Assembly (NCBI GenBank): GCA_016191115.1 | Contig: JACPPG010000030.1 | Coordinates: 62,001-126,000, forward strand | Length of the DNA stretch: 64,000 nucleotides | Source of the DNA: Planctomycetia bacterium | GTDB taxonomy: Bacteria; Planctomycetota; Planctomycetia; Pirellulales; JACPPG01 | Direction of reading: 5' to 3' | Part shown: positions 26,788 to 35,451 of the stretch, in pieces | Layout of the letters: each line of letters begins with the position of its first letter | How positions within the stretch are numbered: position 1 is the stretch's first letter | Notes under the pieces: model-generated | Database searches by the model: none | What the model was told of the DNA's origin: nothing | The model's input: the letters and a program-made list of their open reading frames with translations, nothing else | Position numbers and translations under genes: made by a program

Positions 26788-26878
26788 GTAGGGTGCTCTG
26801 CGAGCACCGATCTTGGCACAGGGGCGAAAGCAGGCGAGGATTTCGCCGAGCCGCATTGGTGCTCGCAGAGCACCCTAC
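26788..26878. repeat. Large inverted repeat with 21-bp perfect arms (GGTGCTCTGCGAGCACC type)
   Basis: The 21-bp arm at 26788-26808 is exactly the reverse complement of 26858-26878, enclosing a 49-bp loop. Each arm itself contains the small palindrome GGTGCTCTGCGAGCACC, which recurs at 29319-29335. It lies in the divergent gap between apgM and pgi. Confidence 0.8.
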
Positions 26879-26931
26879 ATTCCCGCCCGGCGTGCGATGC
26901 TTGGCAGGCGGCAGTGTAGTCGGATATGTTT

Positions 26932-27013
26932 GGGGGGCGGGCATCCTGCCCGCCTTCGCGCCGCAAGTGACTCGTGACCACGCAATCGAAGGCGGGCAAG
27001 ATGCCCGCCCCCC
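26932..27013. repeat. Inverted repeat of the GGGCGGGCATC(C/T)TGCCCGCC type
   Basis: The 27-bp arm 26932-26958 is the reverse complement of 26987-27013 with one mismatch; each arm is itself a hairpin (GGCGGGCAxxxTGCCCGCC). Single units of the same repeat occur at 34622-34645 and, split by a mobile element, at about 58175-58360. It ends 21 bp before the pgi start codon. Confidence 0.8.
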
Positions 27014-27034
27014 CGCATACGGGAACCCACTGCC

Positions 27035-28450
27035 ATGGACCCTATCCGTTACGACCCGACCGGTGTGTTCGTCGCCGGAGGAATCACTCGCGAAGACGTG
27101 GCCGCGATCATGCCCAAGGTCGACGCCGCGCGCCGCGAAGTGTTGACCGACGCCGAACTGTGGCGCACAGGCGGGCCGGTGCCGCCGGCGCAGGAGCCGC
27201 TCGACGCCGGCTTCATTGAACTGCCTGACCGGTTGCTGGCCGAGTATCAGAAGAACCGCGCGACGAGCGAGCTGGGGCGGATCTTGGCAGCCGGCCGACG
27301 ACTGGCCGACGAGGTCGACCGCGTGCTCGTCCTGGGGATCGGCGGCTCGTACATGGGTGCCCGCGCGCTCTTCGAGTCGTGCTGCCCGCCGTACTACAAC
27401 GAGCTCGCGCGATCCGAGCGTGGCTCCCGGCCGCGCGTCTACTTCGAGGGCAATAACGTCGACAACGATGTCACGCAGGGCGTGTTGGACCTGCTGGGTC
27501 GCGACCGCGTGGCCGCCGGCGTGGCGGACCGCTGGGGCATTGTTGTGATCAGCAAGAGCGGCGGGACGCTCGAGACCGCCGTCGCCTTCCGGCAGTTCCT
27601 GGCGGCGCTGCGGCAGTCGTGCGGCGGAGACGCCAAGCAAGCCGCCCGCCTGGTGCTGCCCGTCACCGGTCAATCCGGCCGGCTGCACGACCTGGCGACG
27701 GCGCTCGGCTGCGGTGAGATTTTCAACATACCGGACGGGGTAGGGGGGCGCTACTCGGTGTTGAGTGCCGTGGGCCTGGTTCCGGCGGCGGTGTTGGGCT
27801 TGGACGTGGTCGCGCTTTTGGAGGGGGCGGCGGCGATGAACGTCCGCTTCCGCGCGGCAGCCGCGGGCGATAACCCCGTGCTCGACTATGTGGCCGTGTG
27901 CCACCAGTTCGAGGCGAAACGCGACGCGCACATTCGCGTGCTGTCGACGTGGGGCAAGAGTCTTGAAGCGGCCGGCATGTGGCACGATCAGTTACTCTCC
28001 GAAAGTCTCGGCAAGCACGAGCGCGGCGCGACGCCGCTGACGGTCGTCAACACCCGCGATCTGCACTCCCGCGGCCAGCAACATCAGCAGGGGCGCCGCG
28101 ACAAGCTGATCACCAACGTGATCGTCGACCGGCCGCGCCGCGAGCCGCTGGCGGTCGGCCGCTCGGACCTGGATCAGGACAAGCTGAACTCGCTGGCGGC
28201 GAAGACGGTGCCGGACATCATGGCCGCGGCCATTGCCGGCACGAACCGCGCCTACGGAGAGGACGGCCGGCCGACGGCCGACCTGCACTTGCCGCGGTTG
28301 GATGAGGCCAGCATCGGCCAGTTCTTTCAGATGCTGATGCTGGCGACGGCCGTCGAGGGGCGGTTGATCGGGATCAATCCGTTCGGGCAGCCGGGCGTGG
28401 AATCGTACAAATCGCACATGAACGCCATCCTGCGGGGCGAGCGGACCTGA
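27035..28450 (+). CDS. pgi: Glucose-6-phosphate isomerase
   Basis: A 471-aa cytoplasmic glycolytic enzyme converting glucose 6-phosphate to fructose 6-phosphate. It has two SIS subdomains: VLVLGIGGSYMGARALFE (about 100-117) and WGIVVISKSGGTLETAVAFR. The PGI signature GGRYSVLSAVGLVPAAVLG is intact, with NLVLPVTG-like and KHERGATPLTVVNTRDLHSRGQQHQQG segments containing the catalytic Glu/His region. Slightly shorter than the 550-aa enterobacterial form but typical of the compact bacterial class. ATG at 27035. Divergent from apgM. Confidence 0.94.
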   Translation: MDPIRYDPTGVFVAGGITREDVAAIMPKVDAARREVLTDAELWRTGGPVPPAQEPLDAGFIELPDRLLAEYQKNRATSELGRILAAGRRLADEVDRVLVLGIGGSYMGARALFESCCPPYYNELARSERGSRPRVYFEGNNVDNDVTQGVLDLLGRDRVAAGVADRWGIVVISKSGGTLETAVAFRQFLAALRQSCGGDAKQAARLVLPVTGQSGRLHDLATALGCGEIFNIPDGVGGRYSVLSAVGLVPAAVLGLDVVALLEGAAAMNVRFRAAAAGDNPVLDYVAVCHQFEAKRDAHIRVLSTWGKSLEAAGMWHDQLLSESLGKHERGATPLTVVNTRDLHSRGQQHQQGRRDKLITNVIVDRPRREPLAVGRSDLDQDKLNSLAAKTVPDIMAAAIAGTNRAYGEDGRPTADLHLPRLDEASIGQFFQMLMLATAVEGRLIGINPFGQPGVESYKSHMNAILRGERT

Positions 28451-28565
28451 GTTTTCCAAAAGACGGTGTGTCCGTGGCAGCGCGCGCCGCGGAAAACCGG
28501 TAGAATGCGGTGGCTTTCAGCCGAACGGCGACGCAGCTTGCCGACCTTTGGGGACTCAAGCGAAT

Positions 28566-29261
28566 ATGGCCATTGAGCTTACCTGGCTGGGACATGGATC
28601 ATGGTCGATCGCCTTGCGCGGCGCCGACGGCCAGCATACGATCCTCGTCGATCCGTTCTTGGACGATTCGCCCGCGGCTCCCGTTCGCTCTGGCGACGTG
28701 GCGGCCGACACGATCCTGGTCTCGCACGGCCATTTCGATCACATCGCCGACGCCGCGAAGATCGCTAAGCGGACCGGGGCCCTGGTGATCTCGAACTTCG
28801 AGATTTGCGAGTGGCTCACGAAACAAGGGGTCGAGCGCACGCATCCGCACAACCTGGGGGGCGGTTCGCAGCAGAAATTCGGCCGCGTGCAGTTGACGCT
28901 CGCCCATCATAGCTCGGTATTGCCCGACGGAACCTACGGCGGCAACCCTTCCGGGTTTCTGCTGTGGGCGGACGCCAAGAAGCTGTACTTCGCCTGCGAC
29001 ACGGCGCTGTTCTACGACATGAAGCTGGTGGGCGAGGAAGGGATCGACGTGGCCGTGCTGCCGATTGGCGATCAGTTCACGATGGGCCCGGCGGACTCCA
29101 TTCGGGCGATCAAGCTATTGACGCCCAAGGTGGTGTTGCCGTCGCACTACAATACCTGGCCGCCGATCGCGCAGGATGCCGGCCGCTGGGCAGAGCGCGT
29201 TCGCCAGGAGACGAGCGCCGAGCCGCGCGTGCTTTCGCCCGGGGAAAAAACGCAATTGTGA
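28566..29261 (+). CDS. UPF0173 metal-dependent hydrolase (metallo-beta-lactamase fold)
   Basis: A 231-aa cytoplasmic hydrolase. The N-terminus AIELTWLGHGSWSI and the motif H54-G-H56-F-D58-H59 (VSHGHFDHIAD) are diagnostic of this YtkL/UlaG-like group; further ligands lie in LAHHSS, YFACDTALFYDMKL and the terminal VLPSHYNTWPPI. The substrate is unknown. The ATG at 28566 starts the conserved domain; a TTG 18 bp upstream is less likely. It lies 115 bp after pgi. Confidence 0.9.
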   Translation: MAIELTWLGHGSWSIALRGADGQHTILVDPFLDDSPAAPVRSGDVAADTILVSHGHFDHIADAAKIAKRTGALVISNFEICEWLTKQGVERTHPHNLGGGSQQKFGRVQLTLAHHSSVLPDGTYGGNPSGFLLWADAKKLYFACDTALFYDMKLVGEEGIDVAVLPIGDQFTMGPADSIRAIKLLTPKVVLPSHYNTWPPIAQDAGRWAERVRQETSAEPRVLSPGEKTQL

Positions 29262-29318
29262 GATGTTGCCCGCCGCAGCGGCGCGGCGATACGGTGAGGG
29301 TGCTCCGCGAGTCGTAGG

Positions 29319-29335
29319 GGTGCTCTGCGAGCACC
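29319..29335. repeat. Palindrome GGTGCTCTGCGAGCACC
   Basis: A third unit of the motif found in both arms of the inverted repeat at 26788-26878, with a degenerate partial unit (GGTGCTCCGCGAG) just before it. It is between the UPF0173 and the DUF6263-like genes. Confidence 0.65.
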
Positions 29336-29397
29336 ATGAGAGTATTTTTCCAAACGTGGACTTTTGACAAACAAAACCAGGAAATCGGGGGTGTCCG

Positions 29398-30354
29398 ATG
29401 CAAGCGTTCCGACGAGTTACTCTGAGCCGCCTGGCGACGATCGTCGCTTTACTGGCCGTCGTCGTCTTCACCGCGGCCGCGAGCGCGCGGGCGGAGACCA
29501 AGTTACGGTGGAAGTTTAAGGCCGGCGACAAGGTCGGCTATGAAATGGGCATGGAGATGGACCAGGACATGAAGATCGGCGACATGAGCGTGGGCATGAA
29601 GATGACGCATCGGATGGACATGTCGTGGGACGTCAAGGACGTCGCCGCCGATGGCACCGCCACGATCTCCCAAACCGTCAATCGCGTCCGCATGGATATG
29701 ACGCTGCCTCCCGGCGCCGGCGCGGGACCGATCAAGTACGATTCCAAGGCCGAAAAGCAGGAGCCGGGGGCCGAAATGATCGCCCCCATGTTCGACGCCA
29801 TGGTGGGCAAGCCCTTCACGATGAAGGTGACCACCCTGGGTGAGGTGAAGGAAGTGCAACTCCCCAAGGCCATGATCGAAGCGATGAGCAAGACCCCCTT
29901 GGGCGCGATGAACCCGATGTTCAGCGAGGACGGCATCAAGCAGATGTTCAAGCAAAACGTCCTGCCTCTTCCCGAGAAGGCGGTTGCCGACGGAACGACC
30001 TGGGATTCAACGATGGAGATGAAGGGCCTCCCGTTCGGCAAAATGGTCTCGGAGACGCACTACAAGTACGCCGGGCAGGAAGAGCGCGGCGGGAAGAAGC
30101 TCGACAAGATCGACGTGTCGGCCAACACGAAATTCGAGAAGGCCCCCAACGCCGAGATCCAGCTCGATATCAAGAACCAGGAGAGCGCGGGAGCGATCTA
30201 CTTCGACAACAAGGCCGGCACCGCGGTGGAATCGAGCCAGACGAGCAAGATGTCGATGGAAGTCGAATTCGGCGGCATGACGATCGAGCAAGATGTGACG
30301 ACCAAGACGACGCTGAAGCGCGTCGATCCGTCGAAGTCCGCCCGCGAGCTGTAA
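29398..30354 (+). CDS. Secreted DUF6263-like protein
   Basis: A 318-aa exported protein: signal peptide at about 1-32 (ending ASARAE), then a beta-rich domain beginning TKLRWKFKAGDKVGYEMGMEM. It is unusually rich in Met and Lys, with many amphipathic strands (DMSVGMKMTHRMDMSWDVKDVAADGTATISQTVNRVRMDM). The pattern matches DUF6263-type planctomycete secreted proteins as I recall them. No catalytic motif is evident. ATG at 29398. It ends about 100 bp from the convergent beta-helix gene. Confidence 0.75.
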   Translation: MQAFRRVTLSRLATIVALLAVVVFTAAASARAETKLRWKFKAGDKVGYEMGMEMDQDMKIGDMSVGMKMTHRMDMSWDVKDVAADGTATISQTVNRVRMDMTLPPGAGAGPIKYDSKAEKQEPGAEMIAPMFDAMVGKPFTMKVTTLGEVKEVQLPKAMIEAMSKTPLGAMNPMFSEDGIKQMFKQNVLPLPEKAVADGTTWDSTMEMKGLPFGKMVSETHYKYAGQEERGGKKLDKIDVSANTKFEKAPNAEIQLDIKNQESAGAIYFDNKAGTAVESSQTSKMSMEVEFGGMTIEQDVTTKTTLKRVDPSKSAREL

Positions 30355-30454
30355 ACGGCGTTTGCGTAAGCACGATTGTTGCGCGCGATAGAAAGTCTCT
30401 CAGGGGGCTGCCACCGCTGGGCTTCGCAAGCGCGATCGATGGCGGTGCGCGCGG

Positions 30455-31930
30455 CTACTGCTTGTTCTTGACGTATCGCACCTCGAAATCGCGGATCGAC
30501 AGCTTTAGCTCACGGTCCGGGCCGCTGACGTTGCCGGCACTGATGTAGGCGTACGGCTTAAGCCCGACGCCGGACTGCTTCGCCTTGGCGAAGACGCGCA
30601 ATTTGGAGACGCCGGTCGGCGAGAGGAAGAAATTCTGACCCAGGGTCAGGCCGTTGCAGGAGAAGGCGAGCGGAGGCGCTTCGGAGCCGCTTTCGAGCCG
30701 CTTGGAGTACCAGGCCAGCGTATCCTGGTCGCCCGTGACGTCGGCGGAGAACTCGAACCAATCACCGGCGTCGTATTTCAGGTTCGCCAGTTCCGGACCG
30801 CCCTCGAACGAGATGACGCGGTTGGGGGTGTGGTCGTTGAACGCGCCGGGGCGGATCACGATGTCGTCGCCGCGGACCGTCACCTCGTCCGCCGGCCAGC
30901 CCCGCGCCACCAGCGTCACGTTTTTGGTGACTGGCTCGCCCAACGGGGGCAGATCGATCGGATTGGAGCGGGTACGGTTGGCCTCGCGACTGATCGTGTC
31001 GTCGTCCCAGCCGACGTTGGCCTCGCCCTGGTCCATGCCGGTGAAGAGGTTTCCCCAGCAGTCGCGGCGGCGTCCCTGGAGCTGCCCGTTGCCGGTTCGC
31101 CCGCGGTTTCCCTCCAGCCACACGGTCAGATTGGAGCGCACCAGCCCGACGGCGTCGATGCCGTAGCCTTTGTTCGACTCGCTGTAAACGCGGCCCGACA
31201 CGACGCAGTCGACGAACTGGATGCCGTCGCCTCCGTTGAGGCGCGTGGTCGCGTCCAACAGCACGTGATGCGAGTCCTCGAAGTGCGCTCCCACGCCGGC
31301 GTTGTCGTGGCAATTGAACTCGAGCCGTCCCCCGTCGTATTGCGAGCACAACAGGGCCACGGGTTCGTCCACGCCGGTGATCACCAGACCCCGCGTCGTG
31401 AATGCCTTTCCGCTCCCCACGATGACCAGGCCGCCTCCCTGAACGGTCACGTCGCGAAGGAACTGCCGCACGTGGTGATCGGAGTAATTCGTGGGGAACT
31501 TCGAGGTGACGGAGACCGCCCAGCCTTTGCCGAGCTGGACGATGCGGCTGGTGGCGCCGTTGCCCTCGATGCCGAAATTGAGCGGCCGCGGCTCCTTGTC
31601 GTCGCCGTAGGCGCGTTCGGGAAAATGGATCGTCTGCGAAATGTGCAGAACGCCGTCGACGCGCAGGACGCCCCCTTCGTCGGGCAGGCCGCGAAGAAAC
31701 CGAGAAATGGCCCGATCGTTCCCCTCGACGGCGGCCGCCGTGCGTGTGTTGTACGTGCAGCCGATGGCCAGCGCGTCGTAGGTCTTAGCGGCCGCGCGGC
31801 CACACAAGGAGAGCAGCACGCCCAGAGCAAACAGCGTGTGCCAGTGGTTACGCCGGTGCTTGCCGTCGTTTGGGGAAGCGACACCGGTTGAGCCAGTGGC
31901 ACATATTTCGTCCAGGGCGCCACCGAGCAT
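30455..31930 (-). CDS. Secreted right-handed beta-helix protein
   Basis: A 491-aa protein. An N-terminal extension precedes a hydrophobic stretch (WHTLFALGVLLSLCGRAAAKTYDA) that looks like a signal peptide; an internal start nearer to it is possible. The middle has parallel-beta-helix character: LRDVTVQGGGLVIVGSG, RGLVITGVDEPVALLCSQYDGG, NDNAGVGAHFEDSHHVLLDATTRLNGGDGIQFVDC. The C-terminal about 120 residues form a separate beta-sandwich-like domain (WFEFSADVTGDQDTLAWYSKRLESGSEAPPLAFSCNG). No lyase active-site signature was recognised. Such proteins commonly bind or cut polysaccharides. Confidence 0.7.
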   Translation of the reverse strand: MLGGALDEICATGSTGVASPNDGKHRRNHWHTLFALGVLLSLCGRAAAKTYDALAIGCTYNTRTAAAVEGNDRAISRFLRGLPDEGGVLRVDGVLHISQTIHFPERAYGDDKEPRPLNFGIEGNGATSRIVQLGKGWAVSVTSKFPTNYSDHHVRQFLRDVTVQGGGLVIVGSGKAFTTRGLVITGVDEPVALLCSQYDGGRLEFNCHDNAGVGAHFEDSHHVLLDATTRLNGGDGIQFVDCVVSGRVYSESNKGYGIDAVGLVRSNLTVWLEGNRGRTGNGQLQGRRRDCWGNLFTGMDQGEANVGWDDDTISREANRTRSNPIDLPPLGEPVTKNVTLVARGWPADEVTVRGDDIVIRPGAFNDHTPNRVISFEGGPELANLKYDAGDWFEFSADVTGDQDTLAWYSKRLESGSEAPPLAFSCNGLTLGQNFFLSPTGVSKLRVFAKAKQSGVGLKPYAYISAGNVSGPDRELKLSIRDFEVRYVKNKQ

Positions 31931-31984
31931 GCTTGAAGCCTCGTTCCCGTTTCTGTTGCCGACCCGTTCGCGTAGTCTCCTATC

Positions 31985-33406
31985 TTAGCATACGGGACCG
32001 GGACCGCGCCAACGCACGGCGGCGGAGTCCCCAGGGCCATTCTGTTTTTCAAAATGGCGAGGCGGGAAAATGGGACTGGCTCCGAGCATAAACAGCGCAA
32101 GCCCTTTCAGACCAACGTTTCGTCTCGGTGCCTGTCCCACTTTCCCGCCGGTGCGCCGCCGGCAAGCTTGCTCGTCGGCGTAGGTGATAGCGCCTACCGC
32201 CACACGCGTCAATCGTCGGATGGGTGGCAAGAACTCGATCTCCTCCAGAGTGCCGTCGCCGATGTCGACGCGGCCATGCACCCGCGGAAGGCCCAGCTTA
32301 TCCAATTGCACGCCCAGGTTGCTCAGTACCGCCGTGGCCATGCACCGCCGCGCGGAGACAAGCGCCGCCAGCGCCCGGCGAAAGCGGGAAAGGAGCGAAA
32401 TAAAGGACACGAACGTCAAGCCCATCCGGAACCGCTTGATTAGCCCTGTGTCGCGACGCACGCTACCAAGCAGCCGGCGCGGCGTGGCGTACCGACCCGG
32501 CTTGCGGTCGATGAATGCCATCGAGACGACGTTGGCCGCTGGAAGCCGCGCGTCTTGTTGCGTGCGCATATTGATCGGCATCGTGATCCGCAGGCAACCA
32601 TGCGGCTGATCGTGCCGCTGGTTCCACTGGTCGACTGCCAGGAGCAGGTCCCGCACCAACAGGTCGTTTACCGTAACGCCCAGGCGCTCGGCCACCCGCC
32701 GCAAGTTCGCCAATTGACGGCGGTCGAACCGGTGGCTGTGAAACGCCGGGCTGTGGGCGGCTTTGTGCGGGTCGTCGCCGCCCGGGTCAGGATAGCGCGA
32801 TGCGGCGACGGGCACGGGCCGATTCCAGAAGAACTCGGCCAGTCCGACGGCGGACAAGATCGCCAGTGGCGCCCGCAGCAGGCGCGCGAGTAGCCCGACG
32901 CCGAAGCGAGCCCGGCCGTGCAACCGGGCGAGTTCGAGCGGCCGGGAGGGAACGCCGGCCTTCTCATCGCCGGGCGCCATCGCGACGTAGCATGCAAGCA
33001 GATCTTCCACAAACTGCATGGCGGCTATGCCGTCGCAGCACGCGTGATGAAACTCAACGAGGACGTTGGTCCGCGACGCGCCGGCCCGCACCCACGCGCG
33101 CATGCCGACCTGTCGACGGATGTCCAGCAGTCCGTATTGGCGATTGACCGGTTCATCGAGCGGCGCCCACTGAAGGTGAGGAGTGGGGTCGTCCGCGGGC
33201 ACCCAGCAAGCCTGGCCGTCGATGTCCCGCACGATCGATTGCAGGAGCGGGTGCCGCGCCGCGGCCTCCTTGAGCGCTCTCGTGAATCGATCCCGGTCGA
33301 GCTGCCCGCGGAACGACAGCCGCAGGTAGAAGGCCATCGGGTAATCGGACGTATCGTCCGCCAGCATATACGACTCGAACGGCACCAGGGGAAGAGGGGC
33401 GCGCAT
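31985..33406 (-). CDS. Condensation/acyltransferase-fold protein whose 3' end is a mobile element
   Basis: A 473-aa protein of the chloramphenicol-acetyltransferase-like superfamily (WS/DGAT or NRPS-condensation-like). The catalytic HHxxxDG reads HHACCDG (about residues 119-125); RFTRALKEAAARHPLLQSIVRD and NDLLVRDLLLAVDQWNQ are typical of this fold. The last about 55 residues do not belong to the family: from EQACRRRTGGKVGQ onward they are translated from a miniature transposable element (32032-32170) and its flank. The native C-terminal strand and helix are thus replaced, and activity is doubtful. ATG at 33406. Confidence 0.78.
   Translation of the reverse strand: MRAPLPLVPFESYMLADDTSDYPMAFYLRLSFRGQLDRDRFTRALKEAAARHPLLQSIVRDIDGQACWVPADDPTPHLQWAPLDEPVNRQYGLLDIRRQVGMRAWVRAGASRTNVLVEFHHACCDGIAAMQFVEDLLACYVAMAPGDEKAGVPSRPLELARLHGRARFGVGLLARLLRAPLAILSAVGLAEFFWNRPVPVAASRYPDPGGDDPHKAAHSPAFHSHRFDRRQLANLRRVAERLGVTVNDLLVRDLLLAVDQWNQRHDQPHGCLRITMPINMRTQQDARLPAANVVSMAFIDRKPGRYATPRRLLGSVRRDTGLIKRFRMGLTFVSFISLLSRFRRALAALVSARRCMATAVLSNLGVQLDKLGLPRVHGRVDIGDGTLEEIEFLPPIRRLTRVAVGAITYADEQACRRRTGGKVGQAPRRNVGLKGLALFMLGASPIFPPRHFEKQNGPGDSAAVRWRGPGPVC
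32032..32170 (+). mobile_element. MITE family 1, copy A (right end lost)
   Basis: A 139-bp copy starting CAGGGCCATTCTG and ending at CAAGCTTG; the last 18 bp present in the other copies (to ...GGCCCTG) are missing and no target duplication is found. It has the internal hairpin of the family. It lies inside the 3' end of the acyltransferase-fold gene on the opposite strand. Confidence 0.85.
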
Positions 33407-33727
33407 GGGTATGCACCTGTGCCGGCAACGTTCAGGGTGGGCGGGAACCGATCGATAGCACCTTGGGCGTGGCGGCGGTCGCGGCGGCGCGGGAGGCTCT
33501 GTGGCCTCGCGCGCGGGCGGCCGCCACTACTGTCGCAAAGCGGCCGGATGGGGAATCTGTTACAAGCCGGCCTGTGCCTGCCGCGGGCAATTGCTAACGC
33601 ACGTTCAGTTTCCCCGACACCTGGGAATAAACTTTGCTCCAGGGCGATATGCTTGCATCGCCCGCGGTCGCGCTCGAAAATCCGTGCAGCGAACGGCTTC
33701 TGCCCCTTCATTCACGGAGTTTGTTCC
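33407..33727. other. Divergent intergenic region without a recognised gene
   Basis: About 320 bp between the acyltransferase-fold gene (minus) and the alpha/beta hydrolase (plus). It presumably holds both promoters; no clear boxes, repeats or RNA genes were found. Confidence 0.5.
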
Positions 33728-34576
33728 ATGCAACGCACGAAATCGCCTGCCGCCCGCATCGCCATCATCTGCTCCTTGAGCTGCGCCTTTGCGGTCGTGG
33801 CGATGGCCGCGGAGCCCAAGCACGGATCGTTCCAGGCCTCGGACGGCGTCAAGATCCACTACATGGAAATGGGGCAGGGCTCGCCCGTCGTTTTGATCCA
33901 CGGGTACACAGGCACGGCCGAAGGCAATTGGTTCAGTAACGGCGTGGCCGAGGCGTTGGCTAAGAATCACCGCGTGATTGGTATCGACTGTCGCGGCCAC
34001 GGCGAGAGCGAAAAGCCGCACGACGCCGCCAAGTATGGCCCACAGATGTCCAAGGATGTAGTCGAGCTGATGGACCACTTGAAGATCGCCAAGGCCCACG
34101 TGCACGGGTACTCGATGGGCGGCATGATCGTTACTCAGTTGTTGGCCATGTGCCCGGACCGGTTCATCACCGCCTCGTACGGCGGTTCGGGCGTGCCGGA
34201 GACCGATCCGGCACAGCAGGAAAAGGTGCCCGCCGACCAGCCTGGCCCCGATCCGCAGGAGGCCGAGGCGTCGGCCAAGCTGCAGACCAATCCGCACCGC
34301 GACAACGAGGCCCTGGCCGCCGTCCGCGCGTATCCGTGGAAGGAGGGTGAGCGGACGAGCATCGACCTGACGAAGATCAAGATTCCGGTCCTGGCGATCA
34401 ACGGCGAATTCGACCGGCCCAACGCCAAGACGCATCGCATGCAGCGCGAGCTGACGTCGTTCAAGGCGGTGGTCTTGCCGGGCAAGTCGCACCTGACCGC
34501 GATCATGGCGGGCTACATCCCACAGCTTTACATCGACACGCTGGTGGACTTCATCAACGCCAACGACAAGGCGTGA
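33728..34576 (+). CDS. Secreted alpha/beta hydrolase
   Basis: A 282-aa exported hydrolase. Signal peptide at about 1-28 (ending VVAMAAEP). The oxyanion motif HGYTG (58-62), the nucleophile elbow GYSMGG (S129), an acid in AINGEFDRPNA and the catalytic His in VLPGKSHLTAI complete a Ser-Asp-His triad. DCRGHGESEKPHDAAKYG is typical of the family. The substrate cannot be predicted. ATG at 33728; the much longer open frame upstream is a shadow of the divergent gene. Confidence 0.88.
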   Translation: MQRTKSPAARIAIICSLSCAFAVVAMAAEPKHGSFQASDGVKIHYMEMGQGSPVVLIHGYTGTAEGNWFSNGVAEALAKNHRVIGIDCRGHGESEKPHDAAKYGPQMSKDVVELMDHLKIAKAHVHGYSMGGMIVTQLLAMCPDRFITASYGGSGVPETDPAQQEKVPADQPGPDPQEAEASAKLQTNPHRDNEALAAVRAYPWKEGERTSIDLTKIKIPVLAINGEFDRPNAKTHRMQRELTSFKAVVLPGKSHLTAIMAGYIPQLYIDTLVDFINANDKA

Positions 34577-34580
34577 GCAA

Positions 34581-34736
34581 CCAATGGGGAATGATGAATG
34601 ATAAATGATGAATGGGATTTAGGGGGGCGGGCATCTTGCCCGCCTTCTTCCTTGACGCGCGCCACTTCGCCCATATTGGACCAACGGCGCGCTTTCCGTC
34701 GTTCACATCATTCCGCATTCATCATTCATCAATTGG
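34581..34736. repeat. Composite inverted repeat (GATGAATG ends) with a GGGCGGGCATC unit inside
   Basis: CCAAT...GATGAATGATAAATGATGAATG at the left is matched by CATTCCGCATTCATCATTCATCAATTGG at the right. A hairpin GGGGGGCGGGCATCTTGCCC at 34622 sits inside. Repeats with such near-palindromic ATGAATGATGAATG ends are commonly seen between planctomycete genes. Confidence 0.6.
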
Positions 34737-34747
34737 CGGCGCCCTGG

Positions 34748-34871
34748 CAGGAGAACTGCCAAGTCGTGGGAGAGGGGGTCAGGCACATTTTTCGGCCGAA
34801 GGTCCTTCGGAAGAATTGAGAACCGCGTGCGGCGAAAAATAAGCCAGACCCCGGACTTTGCGGTTCTTCTG
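34748..34871 (+). mobile_element. MITE family 2, copy 1, with a 10-bp target duplication
   Basis: A 124-bp element with imperfect terminal inverted repeats (CAGGAGAACTGCCAAGTC at the left; reverse complement of the right end CAGAAGAACCGCAAAGTC). GGCGCCCTGG occurs directly on both sides (34738-34747 and 34872-34881). The whole element folds as one long imperfect hairpin around CGAAGGTCCTTCG. Copy 2 is at 39674-39798 in the opposite orientation. Confidence 0.82.
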
Positions 34872-35410
34872 GGCGCCCTGGTCGCCACCATTGCCATGGC
34901 GCTCGGCGCGGCCACCGCCCACGGAGCCCCTCCCATGACCATCATCGTGACTAGCTCAGCCTTCAAAGCTGGCACGCCGATACCCAAAAGGCACACGGCC
35001 GACGGCGAGGATGTATCGCCGCCGCTGACGTGGGACAACGTGCCGGAGGGCACAAAAGAGCTGGCGCTGGTGGTGGACGACCCGGACGCGCCCACCGCGA
35101 AGCCGTGGGTGCACTGGGTGCTCTACAAGATTCCCGCCGGCGTCCGCGCTTTGCCCGAGGGAGTCCCCGCCGCCAGGGCAAGCTGGCCGAGCCGGCCGGC
35201 ACGCTACAGGGGAAGAACTCGTGGCCGTCGAAGAACGTGGGCTACCGAGGTCCGTCGCCCCCCTCGGGCGTGCACCACTATCGCTTCCATCTGTACGCAC
35301 TCGATGCCCCGCTGGAAGTCGCGCCAGAGCTGGACAAGGACGCGCTCGTCAAGGCAATGACCGGCCATGTGGTGGCCGAAGGGGAACTCGTGGGGACGTA
35401 CCGGCGGTGA
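34827..35410 (+). pseudogene. YbhB/YbcL (Raf kinase inhibitor-like, PEBP) gene, frameshifted
   Basis: The PEBP fold is clear but split between two frames. In the first frame the gene reads MTIIVTSSAFKAGTPIPKRH, then DGEDVSPPLTWDNVPEGTKELALVVDDPDAP and WVHWVLYKIPAGVRALPEGV. From about 35165-35185 the homology moves to another frame: QGKLAEPAGTLQGKNSWPSKNVGYRGPSPPSGVHHYRFHLYALD, ending GELVGTYRR at 35410. A one-base shift explains it. The 5' end is also disturbed: a family-2 MITE lies in the signal-peptide region, and the present N-terminus (MRRKISQTPDF) comes from the element. The product was probably a secreted PEBP-like protein. Confidence 0.82.
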
Positions 35411-35451
35411 ACGCAGCGGCGGCATCTTGGGACCACGCCCGAGAATGACGC

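Noticed and set aside
26690-27985. Long minus-strand open frame (431 codons) opposite pgi
   Set aside because: It is a shadow of the pgi reading frame in high-GC sequence; composition (His/Arg/Gln-rich) is not protein-like and it crosses the inverted repeats.
30830-31891. Plus-strand open frame of 353 codons opposite the beta-helix gene
   Set aside because: Antisense shadow without a ribosome site or family features; the minus frame has a signal peptide and beta-helix pattern.
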